From Rhizobium sp. J15 (GTDB taxonomy: Bacteria; Pseudomonadota; Alphaproteobacteria; Rhizobiales; Rhizobiaceae), in the NCBI RefSeq assembly GCF_002531825.1, contig NZ_NWSX01000016.1, forward strand, positions 62,001 through 126,000: DNA of 64,000 bases. Direction: 5' to 3'. The position numbers were made by a program, and so were the translations under genes. Positions 16,734-26,344 of the stretch are shown here, piece after piece; the first letter of the stretch is position 1; every line of letters starts with the position of its first letter. The notes below the pieces were generated by a model that saw only the letters and a list, made by a program, of their open reading frames with translations, had not been told where the DNA came from and searched no databases.

Positions 16734-17726
16734 TCAGCCGAGCTTGATCAGCTTGCCTTCCTTGACGGACTGGACCGCGGCGTCGGCGAGCGCCAGCGCT
16801 GCGAGGCCATCGGCGCCGGAAGGCGAGATCTTCGTGCCCTTTTCGATCGCGGAGATGAAGGCTGCGATCTCGTTGGCATAGGCTTCGGTGTAGCGGGTCA
16901 TGAAGAAATCATGCAGCGGCGGGCGGGTGTAGCCGTCGCCGTTCGCCACTTCGATCGAGACCGGGCGCTGGTTTTCGGCTGCCGCCATGCCCTTGGCGCC
17001 GTGCACTTCGATGCGCTGGTCGTAGCCATAGGTGGCGCGGCGGGAATTGGAGATGACGGCCTGCTTGCCGGAGGCGGTCTGCAGGATCACCGAGACGCTG
17101 TCATAATCGCCGGCTTCGCCGATCGCCTTGTCGACGAGGACGGCGGCGGTCGCCAGCACCGAGACCGGCTCTTCGCCGAGCAGGAAACGGGCCATGTCGA
17201 AATCATGGATCGTCATGTCGCGGAAGATGCCGCCCGAGCGCTTGATGTAATCGACCGGCGGGGCGCCGGGATCGCGCGAGGTGATCGTCACCATTTCGAC
17301 ATCGCCGATCTTGCCGTCGTCGATGACCTTGCGCACGGCCATGAAATGCGGATCGAAGCGGCGGTTGAAGCCGACCATCAGCCTGGCGCCGGTTTCTTCC
17401 ACCACCTTGATGCATGCCTTGACGCGGGTGACGTCGAGATCGATCGGCTTTTCGCAGAAGATCGCCTTGCCGGCGCGGGCGAAGCGCTCGATCAGGTCGG
17501 CATGGGTGTCCGTCGGCGTGCAGATGACGACGGCGTCGATATCCTTGGCGGCTTCGATCGCCTCGATGGTGCGGACCTCGCAGCCATAGGCGGAAGCGAT
17601 GGCTTCGGCGGCCTGCGGAAAGGCGTCCGCGACCGCAACCAGCGTCGCATTGGCGTCGCCGCTGACGGCCTTCGCATGAACCTTGCCGATGCGGCCGGCG
17701 CCGAGAAGACCAAATCTCACTGTCAT
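16734..17726 (-). CDS. idhA: Inositol 2-dehydrogenase (Gfo/Idh/MocA family)
   Basis: A 330-residue NAD-dependent enzyme oxidising myo-inositol to scyllo-inosose. The N-terminal Rossmann site is RFGLLGAGRIGKVHA; the catalytic EKPIDLD lysine motif and the downstream GGIFRDMTIHDFDMARFL segment, with catalytic Asp and His, are typical of IolG/IdhA. The true start is ATG 17726 (MTVRFGLLG) behind GGGAGGT; the frame is open further upstream but without a ribosome site. A GGAA-N6-TTCC box at 17776-17789 matches the IolR operator described in Sinorhizobium, so induction by inositol is expected. It stands alone here, apart from other iol genes. Confidence 0.88.
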   Translation of the reverse strand: MTVRFGLLGAGRIGKVHAKAVSGDANATLVAVADAFPQAAEAIASAYGCEVRTIEAIEAAKDIDAVVICTPTDTHADLIERFARAGKAIFCEKPIDLDVTRVKACIKVVEETGARLMVGFNRRFDPHFMAVRKVIDDGKIGDVEMVTITSRDPGAPPVDYIKRSGGIFRDMTIHDFDMARFLLGEEPVSVLATAAVLVDKAIGEAGDYDSVSVILQTASGKQAVISNSRRATYGYDQRIEVHGAKGMAAAENQRPVSIEVANGDGYTRPPLHDFFMTRYTEAYANEIAAFISAIEKGTKISPSGADGLAALALADAAVQSVKEGKLIKLG

Positions 17727-17775
17727 TTCAACCTCCCTAGAATTCGGAACAAATAAACCGAATTGCCAAAAATCT

Positions 17776-17789
17776 GGAATTTTCATTCC
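17776..17789. promoter_or_regulatory. Putative IolR operator upstream of idhA
   Basis: GGAATTTTCATTCC fits the GGAA-N6-TTCC motif reported for the inositol repressor IolR in Sinorhizobium meliloti. It is 50 bases before the idhA start, and the flanking T and A extend the symmetry to 16 bases. A possible half-site GGAAC lies nearer the gene. Confidence 0.65.
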
Positions 17790-17922
17790 ACCTTCTCTGC
17801 GTCGCGTCAAGCCCGCGGCTCTTTCACATTTGCAAGATTCGAACTAAAGACAAGCGGCACATGCCGGGGGCATGCGCGATGCATGCCGGGGCATGCGTGA
17901 CATATGCGACCGTGGGACAAAG

Positions 17923-18204
17923 ATGCAACTGATCGATCCGAACCATCCGGCGTATCGCCGCCTCTGGGTGCGCATAGCCATCGTTGCCGTCTGCTTTGCC
18001 TGGGCCACGGTCGAGTTCGTCACCGGCGATCCCTTCTGGGGCGTGATCTCGGGCGGGGCCGGCGCCTATGCCTTCTATGTGCTGTTCTGGACCTTCGATC
18101 CGCAGCCGCGGACGACGGAGCCGGCCGTGCAGGCTGACGACGAGGAAGACGAAGAGCCCGCGGCGGCCACCGACAAGTCTTCGAAGGACGGACAGGCGGA
18201 ATAA
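17923..18204 (+). CDS. Small membrane protein, unknown function
   Basis: A 93-residue protein with two hydrophobic segments (VRIAIVAVCFAWATVEFV and FWGVISGGAGAYAFYVLFW) and an acidic, disordered tail (DDEEDEEP). The start at ATG 17923 gives MQLIDPNHPAYRRLW; an earlier in-frame ATG at 17872 lies inside an imperfect tandem repeat (ATGCCGGGGGCATGCGCG... at 17861-17900) and is less likely. It ends exactly next to the convergent J-domain-like gene. No function assigned. Confidence 0.65.
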   Translation: MQLIDPNHPAYRRLWVRIAIVAVCFAWATVEFVTGDPFWGVISGGAGAYAFYVLFWTFDPQPRTTEPAVQADDEEDEEPAAATDKSSKDGQAE

Positions 18205-18675
18205 TCAGCGCGCGAGACGCCGCAGCGCTTCGTCGATCAGCAGATTGGCGAGCATCATCCGCTTGGTCGCATTGTCGCGGAAGGGCAGGGCGACGCCGTC
18301 GGGATGATTGGCGCGGGCGAAGGCGCGGCGCTTCTCGCCAAGCGTCAGAGCCGTGTCGGCAGCGGAGATCGCCAGTTCGGCCGCGACTTCTGCCGGTGCC
18401 GTGCGGGTGAGATGGTCCGGCATCACAGGCTCTGGCTCGGGCGGCCGCGCCGGTTCCGCTGCGGTTGCGGCCGCGGCATCGAGTTCCAGATTGTCGAAAT
18501 AGGCTTGGCCGATGCGCTGCGAGGCGGCCGAGACACCTTGCATCACATCGAAGGCGAGGCCGGTGGCGAGACCGGACACGCGGTGGGCCGCCGGCGCCTC
18601 GGCCTCATCGTCCGGCTCTTCCTCCGCCTTCAGCCGCTCGAGGACTGATTGAAATACCGATTGTCCGAACAGCAT
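18205..18675 (-). CDS. J-domain-like small protein
   Basis: About 156 residues. The C-terminal 60 residues (ALTLGEKRRAFARANHPDGV...) contain an HPD tripeptide at 124-126 in the loop between two helices, as in DnaJ co-chaperones. The conserved tyrosines/leucines of a full J domain are only partly matched, so it is a divergent J-like protein. The N-terminal half is acidic and proline-rich. ATG 18675 follows GGAAGG; a further upstream start (18696) lacks one. It could stimulate an Hsp70 or be a relic of that fold. Confidence 0.55.
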   Translation of the reverse strand: MLFGQSVFQSVLERLKAEEEPDDEAEAPAAHRVSGLATGLAFDVMQGVSAASQRIGQAYFDNLELDAAAATAAEPARPPEPEPVMPDHLTRTAPAEVAAELAISAADTALTLGEKRRAFARANHPDGVALPFRDNATKRMMLANLLIDEALRRLAR

Positions 18676-18836
18676 GCGCCTTCCTCTCGGAGACATTAGA
18701 GCCTGGCAAGATGGCGCAGAGCTTGCCGGCAGCGGAGGAAGAGAAGGCCGATGTCGTCAAGCGCGGCGCGATGATGCGCGCCACGCTTGATGTCTTCATT
18801 TGATATGATCGCGATCCCCTGCGCACTCCGGCCCTG

Positions 18837-19712
18837 TCAGAGTGACAGTTCCCTGGCTTGCGCGTCGATCCTTTCGCAGGCATTCCCGAATGGATCGGGC
18901 ACCCTTGCCAGCGGCGAAACGCCGAGCAGGAGGAGCGCTTTCAAATGTGACCAGCCGCCTGCCAGCAACGGCGCAAAGGACGCCATCACGACGCGCTCGT
19001 CGCCATAGAGACGCCGATATTCCGCAAAGTTGCAGAAGTGCTCGTAATTGCTGTCATGCAGCCGGAAGGATTCGGCCGCAGCACCTTCGGCGAGGATAAC
19101 TTCATGGGTATCGAGCATGACCGCATAATAGTCGATCGACATGCCGGCGGCGGGCGTGACCGGTGCGATCGTCGTGCCGTTGACGAGGTCTTTCACCTGG
19201 ATCAGAACGCCGTTCAGGTACAGCGCATGGCCGGGCGACAGATAGAGATCCGAATGGGGGGTGTGTCCGTCCAGTGCGTGGCGGGAAACCCGGATCGGCA
19301 CGACGGATTTTTGCCAGTTCTTGCCGCTCTTCCTGAAGCTTTGGCGGCCGATCCACTTCACCGCGCGGGTGCTGCCGTCAGGAAGGGCAATGCGATCGCC
19401 GATGCTGAGATTCTCGATAGACTTCTCACCGCAATCGGTGAGGATCGCCGTGCCCCGCAGGAAGCAATTTGGGCCGCTGCCGCCGCCACTGGAGCCACCG
19501 CTTCCGCCTGAGCCGCCGCTCCCGCCAGAACCTCCGCGTCCACCGGAGCCGCCCCGTCCCCAAAGCCGCCCTAGGGCGTTGGCCGGAGAGGTGGAAATTG
19601 CCGTGGCCAAGGTTGCAATGCCGGCGAGACGAGCGCCGGCGGCTGCGGCGACACCCAGAAAATGTCTGCGCGCAGTGTTGCGTGGCAGCTTCGGATCTTC
19701 CTTCGATGACAT
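18837..19712 (-). CDS. Tat-exported Hint-domain protein
   Basis: About 291 residues. The N-terminus contains a twin-arginine signal (RRHFLG followed by an Ala-rich hydrophobic stretch ending SPANA). Residues about 50-85 are a Gly/Ser linker of repeated GGSGG units. From CFLRGTAILTDCGEKSIE the chain matches the Hint (hedgehog/intein) fold: initiating Cys, block with ENLSIGD, and LSPGHALYLNG with the conserved His. Hint domains cleave or rearrange their own peptide backbone at the Cys. Bacterial Hint_2 proteins of this type are often in secreted or surface proteins, with unknown roles. ATG 19712 is chosen after GGAGACC. Single-gene unit. Confidence 0.8.
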   Translation of the reverse strand: MSSKEDPKLPRNTARRHFLGVAAAAGARLAGIATLATAISTSPANALGRLWGRGGSGGRGGSGGSGGSGGSGGSSGGGSGPNCFLRGTAILTDCGEKSIENLSIGDRIALPDGSTRAVKWIGRQSFRKSGKNWQKSVVPIRVSRHALDGHTPHSDLYLSPGHALYLNGVLIQVKDLVNGTTIAPVTPAAGMSIDYYAVMLDTHEVILAEGAAAESFRLHDSNYEHFCNFAEYRRLYGDERVVMASFAPLLAGGWSHLKALLLLGVSPLARVPDPFGNACERIDAQARELSL

Positions 19713-19982
19713 GTCGGCGGTCTCCTGAAAAAACATTGATACCGGCCGATGTTACAATGGGTTGCATCCCGTTCAATTTCACCAGATTGCGCTGTAGCCT
19801 ACCAACAATGACGTAGGCATGGTCTGCCTGGTTCCCGAAAAACGCTGTTGCCGGCATCAAAAAGCAGAAGATTTATATTCTACCGATACGCGAAAGAATC
19901 GAACTGCGTAGGCGAGGGAGCGGTTGAATGGCTGGAAAACGGCCCATATAGCGTCTCGCGGGACGGGGCCGCCTTGGGGCCA

Positions 19983-20987
19983 TCAGCCCGCCTGCTTTCG
20001 GCTCTCCTCCAGAATGATGTCATAGAGCAGCCTGGCGCTTGGCGGCAGCGCCCGTTCCCTCGCGGTGATCAGGCTGTAAGGCTTGACGTTGATGTCGAAA
20101 TCGATCGGCAGCATACGCACGTCGGAGGCCTTGGCGCCCTGGCTGGCGAGGAAATGGGCGACGTCGATGGCGACGGGGGCGATCGCGTCGGTTTCGCAGA
20201 CGATGGCGCAGGTGAGCAGCAGCGAGGAGGTGTTGACGATGTTTTCGGGCAGGGGCACCCCGCGCGACAGGAAAATGTCCTCGATCGTGCGGCGCAGCAG
20301 CGTGCCGGGCGGCTGGAACACCCAGTCGTAATCCCTGACGTCGGCGAGGCTACTCGGCTTCTGTTTCAGCAGCGGATGGCCCTTGCGCACGATCAGGCAG
20401 GCCCGCTCGATACCGATCTCGGCCACCTCGAAGAGGCGCGGATTGAGATCGTCGGGAATGCGGCCGATGATGAAGTCGTGGCGGGCGGCGAGCAGCTCGC
20501 GGGCGAGCACGTTGCTGGTCTCCACCTGGATGTTGATTTCGATGCCGGGATAGGCCTTGCGCACCTTGTTGATCGCCGGCACCACGAGGCTCATGGCCGG
20601 CGCCGTCACCGCGCCGATGAAGACTGCGCCGCCCTTGCCGCTCTTCAATTCGCCGATCTCGCGGCTCGCCTCGCGCAGCTCCAGAAGGATCTTGCGCGCG
20701 CGTCTGGCAAGGGCCGCGCCGAAGGTCGTCAGCACCACGCCGCGGGCGACGCGCTCATAGAGCTGAGTCTTGGTGATCGACTCCATTTCGGACAGCATTC
20801 GCGACGCTGCGGGCTGCGAAATGTTCAGGACTTCCGCAGCTGCGGAAATCTGTCCGCTATCTTCGATTGCGACGATCATGCGCAGGTGATTCAGCTTAAG
20901 TCCCGCACGCAAAAGGCCGTCGTCGCCGAAGTTATCGCTGTGGATATCGACATGATCCATCGAAAATGGCTCGGAGATGATCGTCAT
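19983..20987 (-). CDS. gbpR: LysR-family regulator of the chvE locus
   Basis: A 334-residue LysR-type regulator: the N-terminal helix-turn-helix is at SGQISAAAEVLNISQPAASRMLSEME, followed by a substrate-binding domain. Divergent position immediately upstream of chvE identifies it as GbpR, known in Agrobacterium to control chvE in response to arabinose, fucose and galactose. I start at ATG 20987, which has GAGGAGG 8 bases upstream; a longer TTG/ATG start at 21017/21014 is possible. A palindrome at 21016-21030 just upstream is a likely autoregulatory site. Confidence 0.85.
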   Translation of the reverse strand: MTIISEPFSMDHVDIHSDNFGDDGLLRAGLKLNHLRMIVAIEDSGQISAAAEVLNISQPAASRMLSEMESITKTQLYERVARGVVLTTFGAALARRARKILLELREASREIGELKSGKGGAVFIGAVTAPAMSLVVPAINKVRKAYPGIEINIQVETSNVLARELLAARHDFIIGRIPDDLNPRLFEVAEIGIERACLIVRKGHPLLKQKPSSLADVRDYDWVFQPPGTLLRRTIEDIFLSRGVPLPENIVNTSSLLLTCAIVCETDAIAPVAIDVAHFLASQGAKASDVRMLPIDFDINVKPYSLITARERALPPSARLLYDIILEESRKQAG

Positions 20988-21015
20988 GGTTGCGGCCTCC
21001 TCGCCGCGCTCCATC

Positions 21016-21030
21016 AAAAGTAATACTTTT
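21016..21030. promoter_or_regulatory. Palindrome in the gbpR-chvE intergenic region
   Basis: AAAAGTA-A-TACTTTT is a perfect 15-base dyad fitting the T-N11-A size of LysR sites. It lies 29 bases before the gbpR start and about 230 bases before chvE. A consensus -35 (TTGACA, 21075-21080) for chvE is nearby, without a clear -10. Confidence 0.5.
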
Positions 21031-21257
21031 TAACGATATACCAAAATTGTTATGCACTTTACCACTTATTCTATTTGACAGTTATAGGAATCCATACCAG
21101 TTTGCCGCCGTGTGCTGGTTGGCACTCAACACGTGTGAGATCGTGGAGGAGACCTACTTCGTTTCTCACCATCTGAAGTAACTATCCAATACGGAACCTG
21201 CCACAGTTTCGGGGCGGACGATTTTTTGTCCGCCAATGTTTAACAAGGGAGAGAGAA

Positions 21258-22322
21258 ATGAAATCCATTATCTCATTGATGGCTGCGGCTGCCTTCGGCG
21301 TCGCTTCGTTTGTTATGCCTGCCATGGCGCAGGACAAGGGTCTCGTAGGCATTGCAATGCCGACGAAGTCCTCCGCTCGCTGGATCGACGACGGCAACAA
21401 CATCGTCAAGCAGCTCGAGGCCGCCGGCTACAAGACCGACCTGCAGTATGCTGACGACGATATTCCGAACCAGCTTTCGCAGATCGAAAACATGGTCACC
21501 AAGGGTGCCAAGGTTCTCGTCATCGCTTCGATCGACGGCACCACGCTTTCCGACGTTCTCCAGAAGGCTCACGACGCCGGCATCAAGGTTATCGCTTACG
21601 ACCGCCTGATCCGCGACTCGGCCAACGTCGACTACTACGCCACCTTCGACAACTTCCAGGTCGGCGTTCTGCAGGCCGGCTCCATCGTTGACGCCCTCGG
21701 CCTCAAGGATGGCAAGGGCCCGTTCAACATCGAACTCTTCGGCGGTTCGCCGGACGACAACAACGCCTTCTTCTTCTATGATGGCGCAATGTCGGTCCTG
21801 CAGCCCTACATCGACTCCGGCAAGCTCGTCGTGAAGTCCGGCCAGACCGGCATGGACAAGGTCGGCACGCTGCGTTGGGATCCGGCAACGGCCCAGGCCC
21901 GCATGGACAACCTGCTCTCGGCAAACTACACCGACGCCAAGGTCAATGCTGTCCTGTCTCCCTATGACGGCCTTTCGATCGGCATCATCTCCTCGCTGAA
22001 GGGCGTCGGCTACGGTTCGGCTGACCAGCCGCTTCCGGTCGTTTCCGGCCAGGACGCTGAAATCCCGTCGGTCAAGTCGATCATCGCTGGCGAACAGCAC
22101 TCGACGGTCTTCAAGGACACCCGCGAACTCGCCAAGGTCACGGTTGCCATGGTCGATGCCGTCATGTCCGGCAAGGAGCCCGAAGTCAACGACACGAAGA
22201 CCTACGACAACGGCGTCAAGGTCGTTCCGTCCTATCTGCTGAAGCCGGTTGCCGTCGACAAGACCAACTACAAGCAGATCCTCGTCGACAGCGGTTACTA
22301 CACCGAAGACAAGCTGAAGTAA
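21258..22322 (+). CDS. chvE: Multiple-sugar-binding periplasmic protein ChvE
   Basis: A 354-residue precursor with a signal peptide ending PAMA. The mature chain begins [20 protein letters not shown] and continues with [34 protein letters not shown] and [10 protein letters not shown], typical of ChvE/GBP. It binds L-arabinose, D-galactose and related sugars for import by GguA/GguB; in Agrobacterium it also signals sugar presence to VirA, and here no vir genes are seen. GGGAGAGAG precedes the ATG. Codon use is more biased than neighbours, suggesting high expression. A stem-loop follows before gguA. Confidence 0.93.
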   Translation: MKSIISLMAAAAFGVASFVMPAMAQDKGLVGIAMPTKSSARWIDDGNNIVKQLEAAGYKTDLQYADDDIPNQLSQIENMVTKGAKVLVIASIDGTTLSDVLQKAHDAGIKVIAYDRLIRDSANVDYYATFDNFQVGVLQAGSIVDALGLKDGKGPFNIELFGGSPDDNNAFFFYDGAMSVLQPYIDSGKLVVKSGQTGMDKVGTLRWDPATAQARMDNLLSANYTDAKVNAVLSPYDGLSIGIISSLKGVGYGSADQPLPVVSGQDAEIPSVKSIIAGEQHSTVFKDTRELAKVTVAMVDAVMSGKEPEVNDTKTYDNGVKVVPSYLLKPVAVDKTNYKQILVDSGYYTEDKLK

Positions 22323-22336
22323 GAAGTTAAACAGGA

Positions 22337-22368
22337 GGCCGGAGCCCGTGCTTGCGGGTTCCGGCCTT
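22337..22368 (+). terminator. Stem-loop / partial terminator after chvE
   Basis: AGGCCGGA (22337-22344) pairs with TCCGGCCT (22361-22368), and an inner CCG/CGG extends the stem. A short TTTT follows at 22372-22375. It probably limits read-through so that chvE mRNA exceeds gguAB mRNA. Confidence 0.65.
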
Positions 22369-22421
22369 CGATTTTATGATCGCCAGGCCGCTCGGCGGCT
22401 CAAGGCGCTGGAACTTTGACT

Positions 22422-23960
22422 ATGGACAACACCATCCTAGAAATGCGGAGCATCACCAAGACGTTCCCGGGCGTCAAGGCGCTGGAGAACGTGAACCTCA
22501 AGGTTCGCAAGGGTGAAATTCACGCATTGGTAGGCGAAAACGGGGCCGGTAAATCGACCCTGATGAAAGTGCTCTCGGGCGTCTATCCCACGGGAAGCTA
22601 TGAAGGCGACATCGTCTATGAAGGCGAGACACGTCACTTCAGAGTGCTGAAGGACTCCGAAGAAATCGGCATCGTCATCATCCACCAGGAACTGGCGCTC
22701 GTGCCGTTGCTGTCGATCGGCGAAAACATCTTCCTCGGCAACGAGAACGCCAAGAGCGGCATCATCAGCTGGGAAGAGACGTATAACCGCACGAAGCAGC
22801 TTCTCCAGAAGGTGGGCCTGCGCGAATCCCCGAACACGCTGGTGACCGATATCGGCGTCGGCAAGCAGCAGTTGGTCGAGATTGCCAAGGCGCTGTCGAA
22901 GAGCGTGAAGCTGCTCATCCTCGACGAGCCCACGGCCTCGCTGAACGAGAAGGATTCCGACGCGCTGCTCAATCTGTTGATCGAGTTCCGCAACCAGGGC
23001 ATCACCTCGATCATCATTTCCCACAAGCTGAACGAGATCCGCAAGGTCGCCGACCAGATCACGGTCCTGCGCGACGGCATGACCGTCAAGACGCTCGACT
23101 GTCACGCCGACGAGATCAGCGAAGACATCATCATCAAGAACATGGTGGGCCGCGACCTCGCCGACCGTTATCCGCCGCGCTCCGTGCCGATCGGCGAGAC
23201 GATCTTCGAAGTGAGGAACTGGAACGCCTATCACCAGCATCACCGCGATCGCCAGGTGCTGCACGACATCAACGTCAACGTCCGCAAGGGCGAGGTCGTC
23301 GGCATCGCCGGCCTGATGGGTGCGGGCCGCACCGAATTCGCCATGAGCGTCTTCGGCAAGTCCTATGGGCACAAGATCAGCGGCGAAGTCTTCGTCGACG
23401 GCAAGGCCGTTGATGTCAGCACCGTGCGCAAGGCGATCGACGCAGGTCTTGCCTATGTCACCGAGGACCGCAAACAGCTCGGCCTCGTGCTCAACGACAC
23501 GATCCTGCACAATACGACGCTCGCCAATCTCGAAGGAATCTCCAACAACAGCGTCATCGACGACATCAAGGAGATGAAGGTCGCGACGGATTACCGGTCG
23601 AAGCTGCGCATTCGTTCGCACGGCATCTTCCAGGAAACGGTCAATCTTTCCGGCGGCAACCAACAAAAGGTGGTGCTGTCGAAGTGGCTGTTCTCCGATC
23701 CCGAGATTTTGATCCTCGACGAGCCTACCCGAGGCATCGACGTTGGCGCAAAGTACGAAATTTATACTATCATCAACCAGCTTGCCGCCGATGGGAAGGG
23801 CGTTCTGATGATCTCATCGGAAATGCCCGAACTGCTTGGCACTTGTGACCGCATCTACGTGATGAACGAAGGACGCATCGTCGCCGAACTGCCGAAGGGA
23901 GAAGCAAGCCAGGAAACCATCATGCGCGCTATCATGCGCTCAGGGGAGAAGAGACAATGA
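22422..23960 (+). CDS. gguA: Sugar ABC transporter ATPase, duplicated nucleotide-binding domains
   Basis: A 512-residue cytoplasmic ATPase with two nucleotide-binding domains. The first has GENGAGKST and [10 protein letters not shown]; the second replaces Walker A with GLMGAGRTE but keeps LSGGNQQK and [10 protein letters not shown], the usual asymmetry of RbsA/MglA-type proteins. It works with GguB and ChvE to import arabinose/galactose-type sugars. ATG 22422 was chosen; a TTG two codons earlier is also possible. The stop overlaps the gguB start by four bases. Confidence 0.92.
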   Translation: MDNTILEMRSITKTFPGVKALENVNLKVRKGEIHALVGENGAGKSTLMKVLSGVYPTGSYEGDIVYEGETRHFRVLKDSEEIGIVIIHQELALVPLLSIGENIFLGNENAKSGIISWEETYNRTKQLLQKVGLRESPNTLVTDIGVGKQQLVEIAKALSKSVKLLILDEPTASLNEKDSDALLNLLIEFRNQGITSIIISHKLNEIRKVADQITVLRDGMTVKTLDCHADEISEDIIIKNMVGRDLADRYPPRSVPIGETIFEVRNWNAYHQHHRDRQVLHDINVNVRKGEVVGIAGLMGAGRTEFAMSVFGKSYGHKISGEVFVDGKAVDVSTVRKAIDAGLAYVTEDRKQLGLVLNDTILHNTTLANLEGISNNSVIDDIKEMKVATDYRSKLRIRSHGIFQETVNLSGGNQQKVVLSKWLFSDPEILILDEPTRGIDVGAKYEIYTIINQLAADGKGVLMISSEMPELLGTCDRIYVMNEGRIVAELPKGEASQETIMRAIMRSGEKRQ

Positions 23961-25162
23961 CTCCGGTCAACCCAGCAACCGAGGAAAGCAACGTCGTTTC
24001 CGTTGCCGACTACATCCGCGGCAACATTCGTGAATACGGCATGCTCATCGCGCTCGTCGCGATCATGGTATTCTTCCAGTTCTACACCGGCGGCATTCTC
24101 TTCAAGCCGGTCAACCTGACGAACCTGGTCCTGCAGAATTCGTTCATCGTCATCATGGCGCTCGGCATGCTGCTCGTCATCGTGGCGGGGCACATCGACC
24201 TTTCGGTCGGTTCGATCGTCGCCTTCGTCGGCGCGCTCGCGGCGATCTTCACCGTCTCATGGGGCATGAATTTCTGGCTCGCCGGATTGATTTGCCTCAT
24301 CGTCGGCGGCTTTATCGGCGCGGCGCAGGGCTATTTCATCGCCTATCACCGTATCCCGTCCTTCATCGTGACGCTCGCCGGCATGCTCGTCTTCCGCGGC
24401 CTGACGCTGACGGTACTGAACGGCAAGAACATCGGCCCGTTCCCGAAGGAATTCCAGGTCATCAGCACCGGCTTCCTGCCGGGCGATATGATCGACCTGT
24501 TCGGCACGCCCGTCCAGTCGACCTCGCTGATCCTGACGGTCATCCTGCCGGTCATCCTCTTCTACCTCGCCTGGCGCCGCCGCAAGGTGAATGAGAGCCA
24601 CGGCATCGACGTCGAGCCGATGGGCTTCTTCGTCGTCCAGAATCTGATCGTTTCCGGCGCTATTCTGGCGCTCGGCTACCTCCTGTCCAGCTACAGGGGC
24701 CTGCCGAACGTTCTCGTCGTCATGCTGGTGCTGATCGCGATCTACGCTTTCGTCACCAAACGCACGACGATCGGCCGCCGCATCTACGCCATGGGCGGCA
24801 ATGAAAAGGCGACCAAGCTTTCGGGCATCAACACGCAGCGCCTCAGCTTCTACACCTTCGTCAACATGGGCGTGCTCGCAGGTCTTGCCGGCATGATCGT
24901 GGCCCTTCGCCTGAACTCGGCAACGCCGAAGGCCGGCGTCGGCTTCGAGCTCGACGTGATCGCGGCCTGCTTCATCGGCGGCGCTTCGGCTTCCGGCGGC
25001 GTCGGCAAGATCACCGGTGCGGTCATCGGCGCATTCATCATGGGCGTCATGAACAACGGCATGTCGATCGTCGGCCTCGGCATCGACTTCCAGCAGATGG
25101 TCAAGGGTGCGGTGCTTCTCGCCGCCGTGTTCTTCGACGTTTACAACAAGAACAAGGGCTGA
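23957..25162 (+). CDS. gguB: Sugar ABC transporter permease
   Basis: A 401-residue inner-membrane protein with about ten hydrophobic segments. [17 protein letters not shown], the coupling loop [18 protein letters not shown] and [15 protein letters not shown] match GguB/XylH-type permeases. Its ATGA overlap with gguA indicates translational coupling. An internal hydrophilic insert ([16 protein letters not shown]) is typical of this longer branch. Confidence 0.92.
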   Translation: MTPVNPATEESNVVSVADYIRGNIREYGMLIALVAIMVFFQFYTGGILFKPVNLTNLVLQNSFIVIMALGMLLVIVAGHIDLSVGSIVAFVGALAAIFTVSWGMNFWLAGLICLIVGGFIGAAQGYFIAYHRIPSFIVTLAGMLVFRGLTLTVLNGKNIGPFPKEFQVISTGFLPGDMIDLFGTPVQSTSLILTVILPVILFYLAWRRRKVNESHGIDVEPMGFFVVQNLIVSGAILALGYLLSSYRGLPNVLVVMLVLIAIYAFVTKRTTIGRRIYAMGGNEKATKLSGINTQRLSFYTFVNMGVLAGLAGMIVALRLNSATPKAGVGFELDVIAACFIGGASASGGVGKITGAVIGAFIMGVMNNGMSIVGLGIDFQQMVKGAVLLAAVFFDVYNKNKG

Positions 25163-25280
25163 GCGCCGACAGGCGCCAGTCCAGGCATTCGCAGTCATAT
25201 GAAAGATGGATTCCGGCTCCTCACGGAGCCGGACAGGCGGAGCTTTTGCTGTCTTCGCCGGAACGAGAAGGATCGAAGTC

Positions 25281-26276
25281 GTGCTTATTTCGCAAATCAA
25301 GGGTGCCAACGGAGAGATCGTCGTCGCCGTCCGCGAGCTGGGCGGCGCTGCCAAATCGGTCAAGAATGCCGGCAGCGTCTATGCGTTGGCGATGGAAGCG
25401 GCAGACGGCGGCAAGTCGCTCGCATCGGTCATCGAAGCCCATGGCTACGGCGATGCCGTCGATCTGGAGAAGGCCTATGCCGAAGGCCGTTTCCTGCCGC
25501 CGATTACCCATCCCGATGCTGCGCACCTGCATCTGACCGGCACCGGCCTGACCCATCTCGGCTCGGCCGCCACCCGCGATTCCATGCATAAGAAGACGAC
25601 CGAGGCGGCCGAGGAAACGCTGACCGACTCGATGAAGATGTTCAGGATGGGCCTCGAGAACGGCAAGCCGAAGGCCGGCGAAAAAGGCGTACAGCCCGAA
25701 TGGTTCTACAAGGGCAACGGCTATGGCGCTGCTGCCCCCGGTGCGCCGCTCGTCTCCCCTTCCTTCGCGCTCGATGGCGGCGAAGAGCCTGAGATGGCCG
25801 GCATTTACGTCATCGCCAAGGACGGCTCGCCCTTCCGCATCGGCTTTGCGCTGTCGAACGAGTTTTCCGATCACGTCACCGAGCGGATCAACTATCTCTT
25901 CCTCGCCCATTCGAAGCTGCGCCCGGCAAGCTTCGGTCCGGAGATCCGCATCGGCGCGGCACCGGAGGATATCCGCGGCACCTCGCGCATCAAGCGCGGC
26001 GACAAGGTGATCTTCGAAAAGCCTTTCCTGTCGGGCGAGGCGAACATGTCGCACACCTTCGCCAACCTGGAATATCACCATTTCAAATATGGTCTCTTCC
26101 GGGTTCCGGGAGATGTGCATGTCCATATGTTCGGCACGGCGACGCTTTCCTTTGCCGATGGCATCAAGACGGAAGAGGGCGACCTTTTCGAGATCGAAGT
26201 CGCCGAATTCGGCCTGCCGCTGCGCAACCCGCTGAAGGTGGCGGCCGAAGAAGAGATTGCCGTCAAGCAGCTCTGA
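25281..26276 (+). CDS. gguC: GguC; AraD1-family L-2-keto-3-deoxyarabonate dehydratase
   Basis: A 331-residue protein of the fumarylacetoacetate-hydrolase-like AraD1/GguC family. It begins VLISQIKGANGEIVVAVREL at GTG 25281, which follows AGAAGGA; KGNGYGAAAPGAPL and ISVIAKDG-like strands sit in the FAH-type fold. In the oxidative L-arabinose pathway AraD removes water from L-2-keto-3-deoxyarabonate to give 2-oxoglutarate semialdehyde. Directly downstream genes encode the semialdehyde dehydrogenase and arabonate dehydratase, which supports this role over the historical 'unknown function' label of GguC. The assignment is by family and context. Confidence 0.8.
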   Translation: MLISQIKGANGEIVVAVRELGGAAKSVKNAGSVYALAMEAADGGKSLASVIEAHGYGDAVDLEKAYAEGRFLPPITHPDAAHLHLTGTGLTHLGSAATRDSMHKKTTEAAEETLTDSMKMFRMGLENGKPKAGEKGVQPEWFYKGNGYGAAAPGAPLVSPSFALDGGEEPEMAGIYVIAKDGSPFRIGFALSNEFSDHVTERINYLFLAHSKLRPASFGPEIRIGAAPEDIRGTSRIKRGDKVIFEKPFLSGEANMSHTFANLEYHHFKYGLFRVPGDVHVHMFGTATLSFADGIKTEEGDLFEIEVAEFGLPLRNPLKVAAEEEIAVKQL

Positions 26277-26344
26277 TTTTCGAGGCCGGGCCGCGTCCGC
26301 GGCCGGGCCGTGTTTGTAAACGGTAAAGGAGGCTTGTTGAGCCC

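Noticed and set aside
17859-17900. Tandem CATGCCGGGG repeats as a possible CRISPR or binding-site array
   Set aside because: Only two imperfect units without spacers; simple local duplication.
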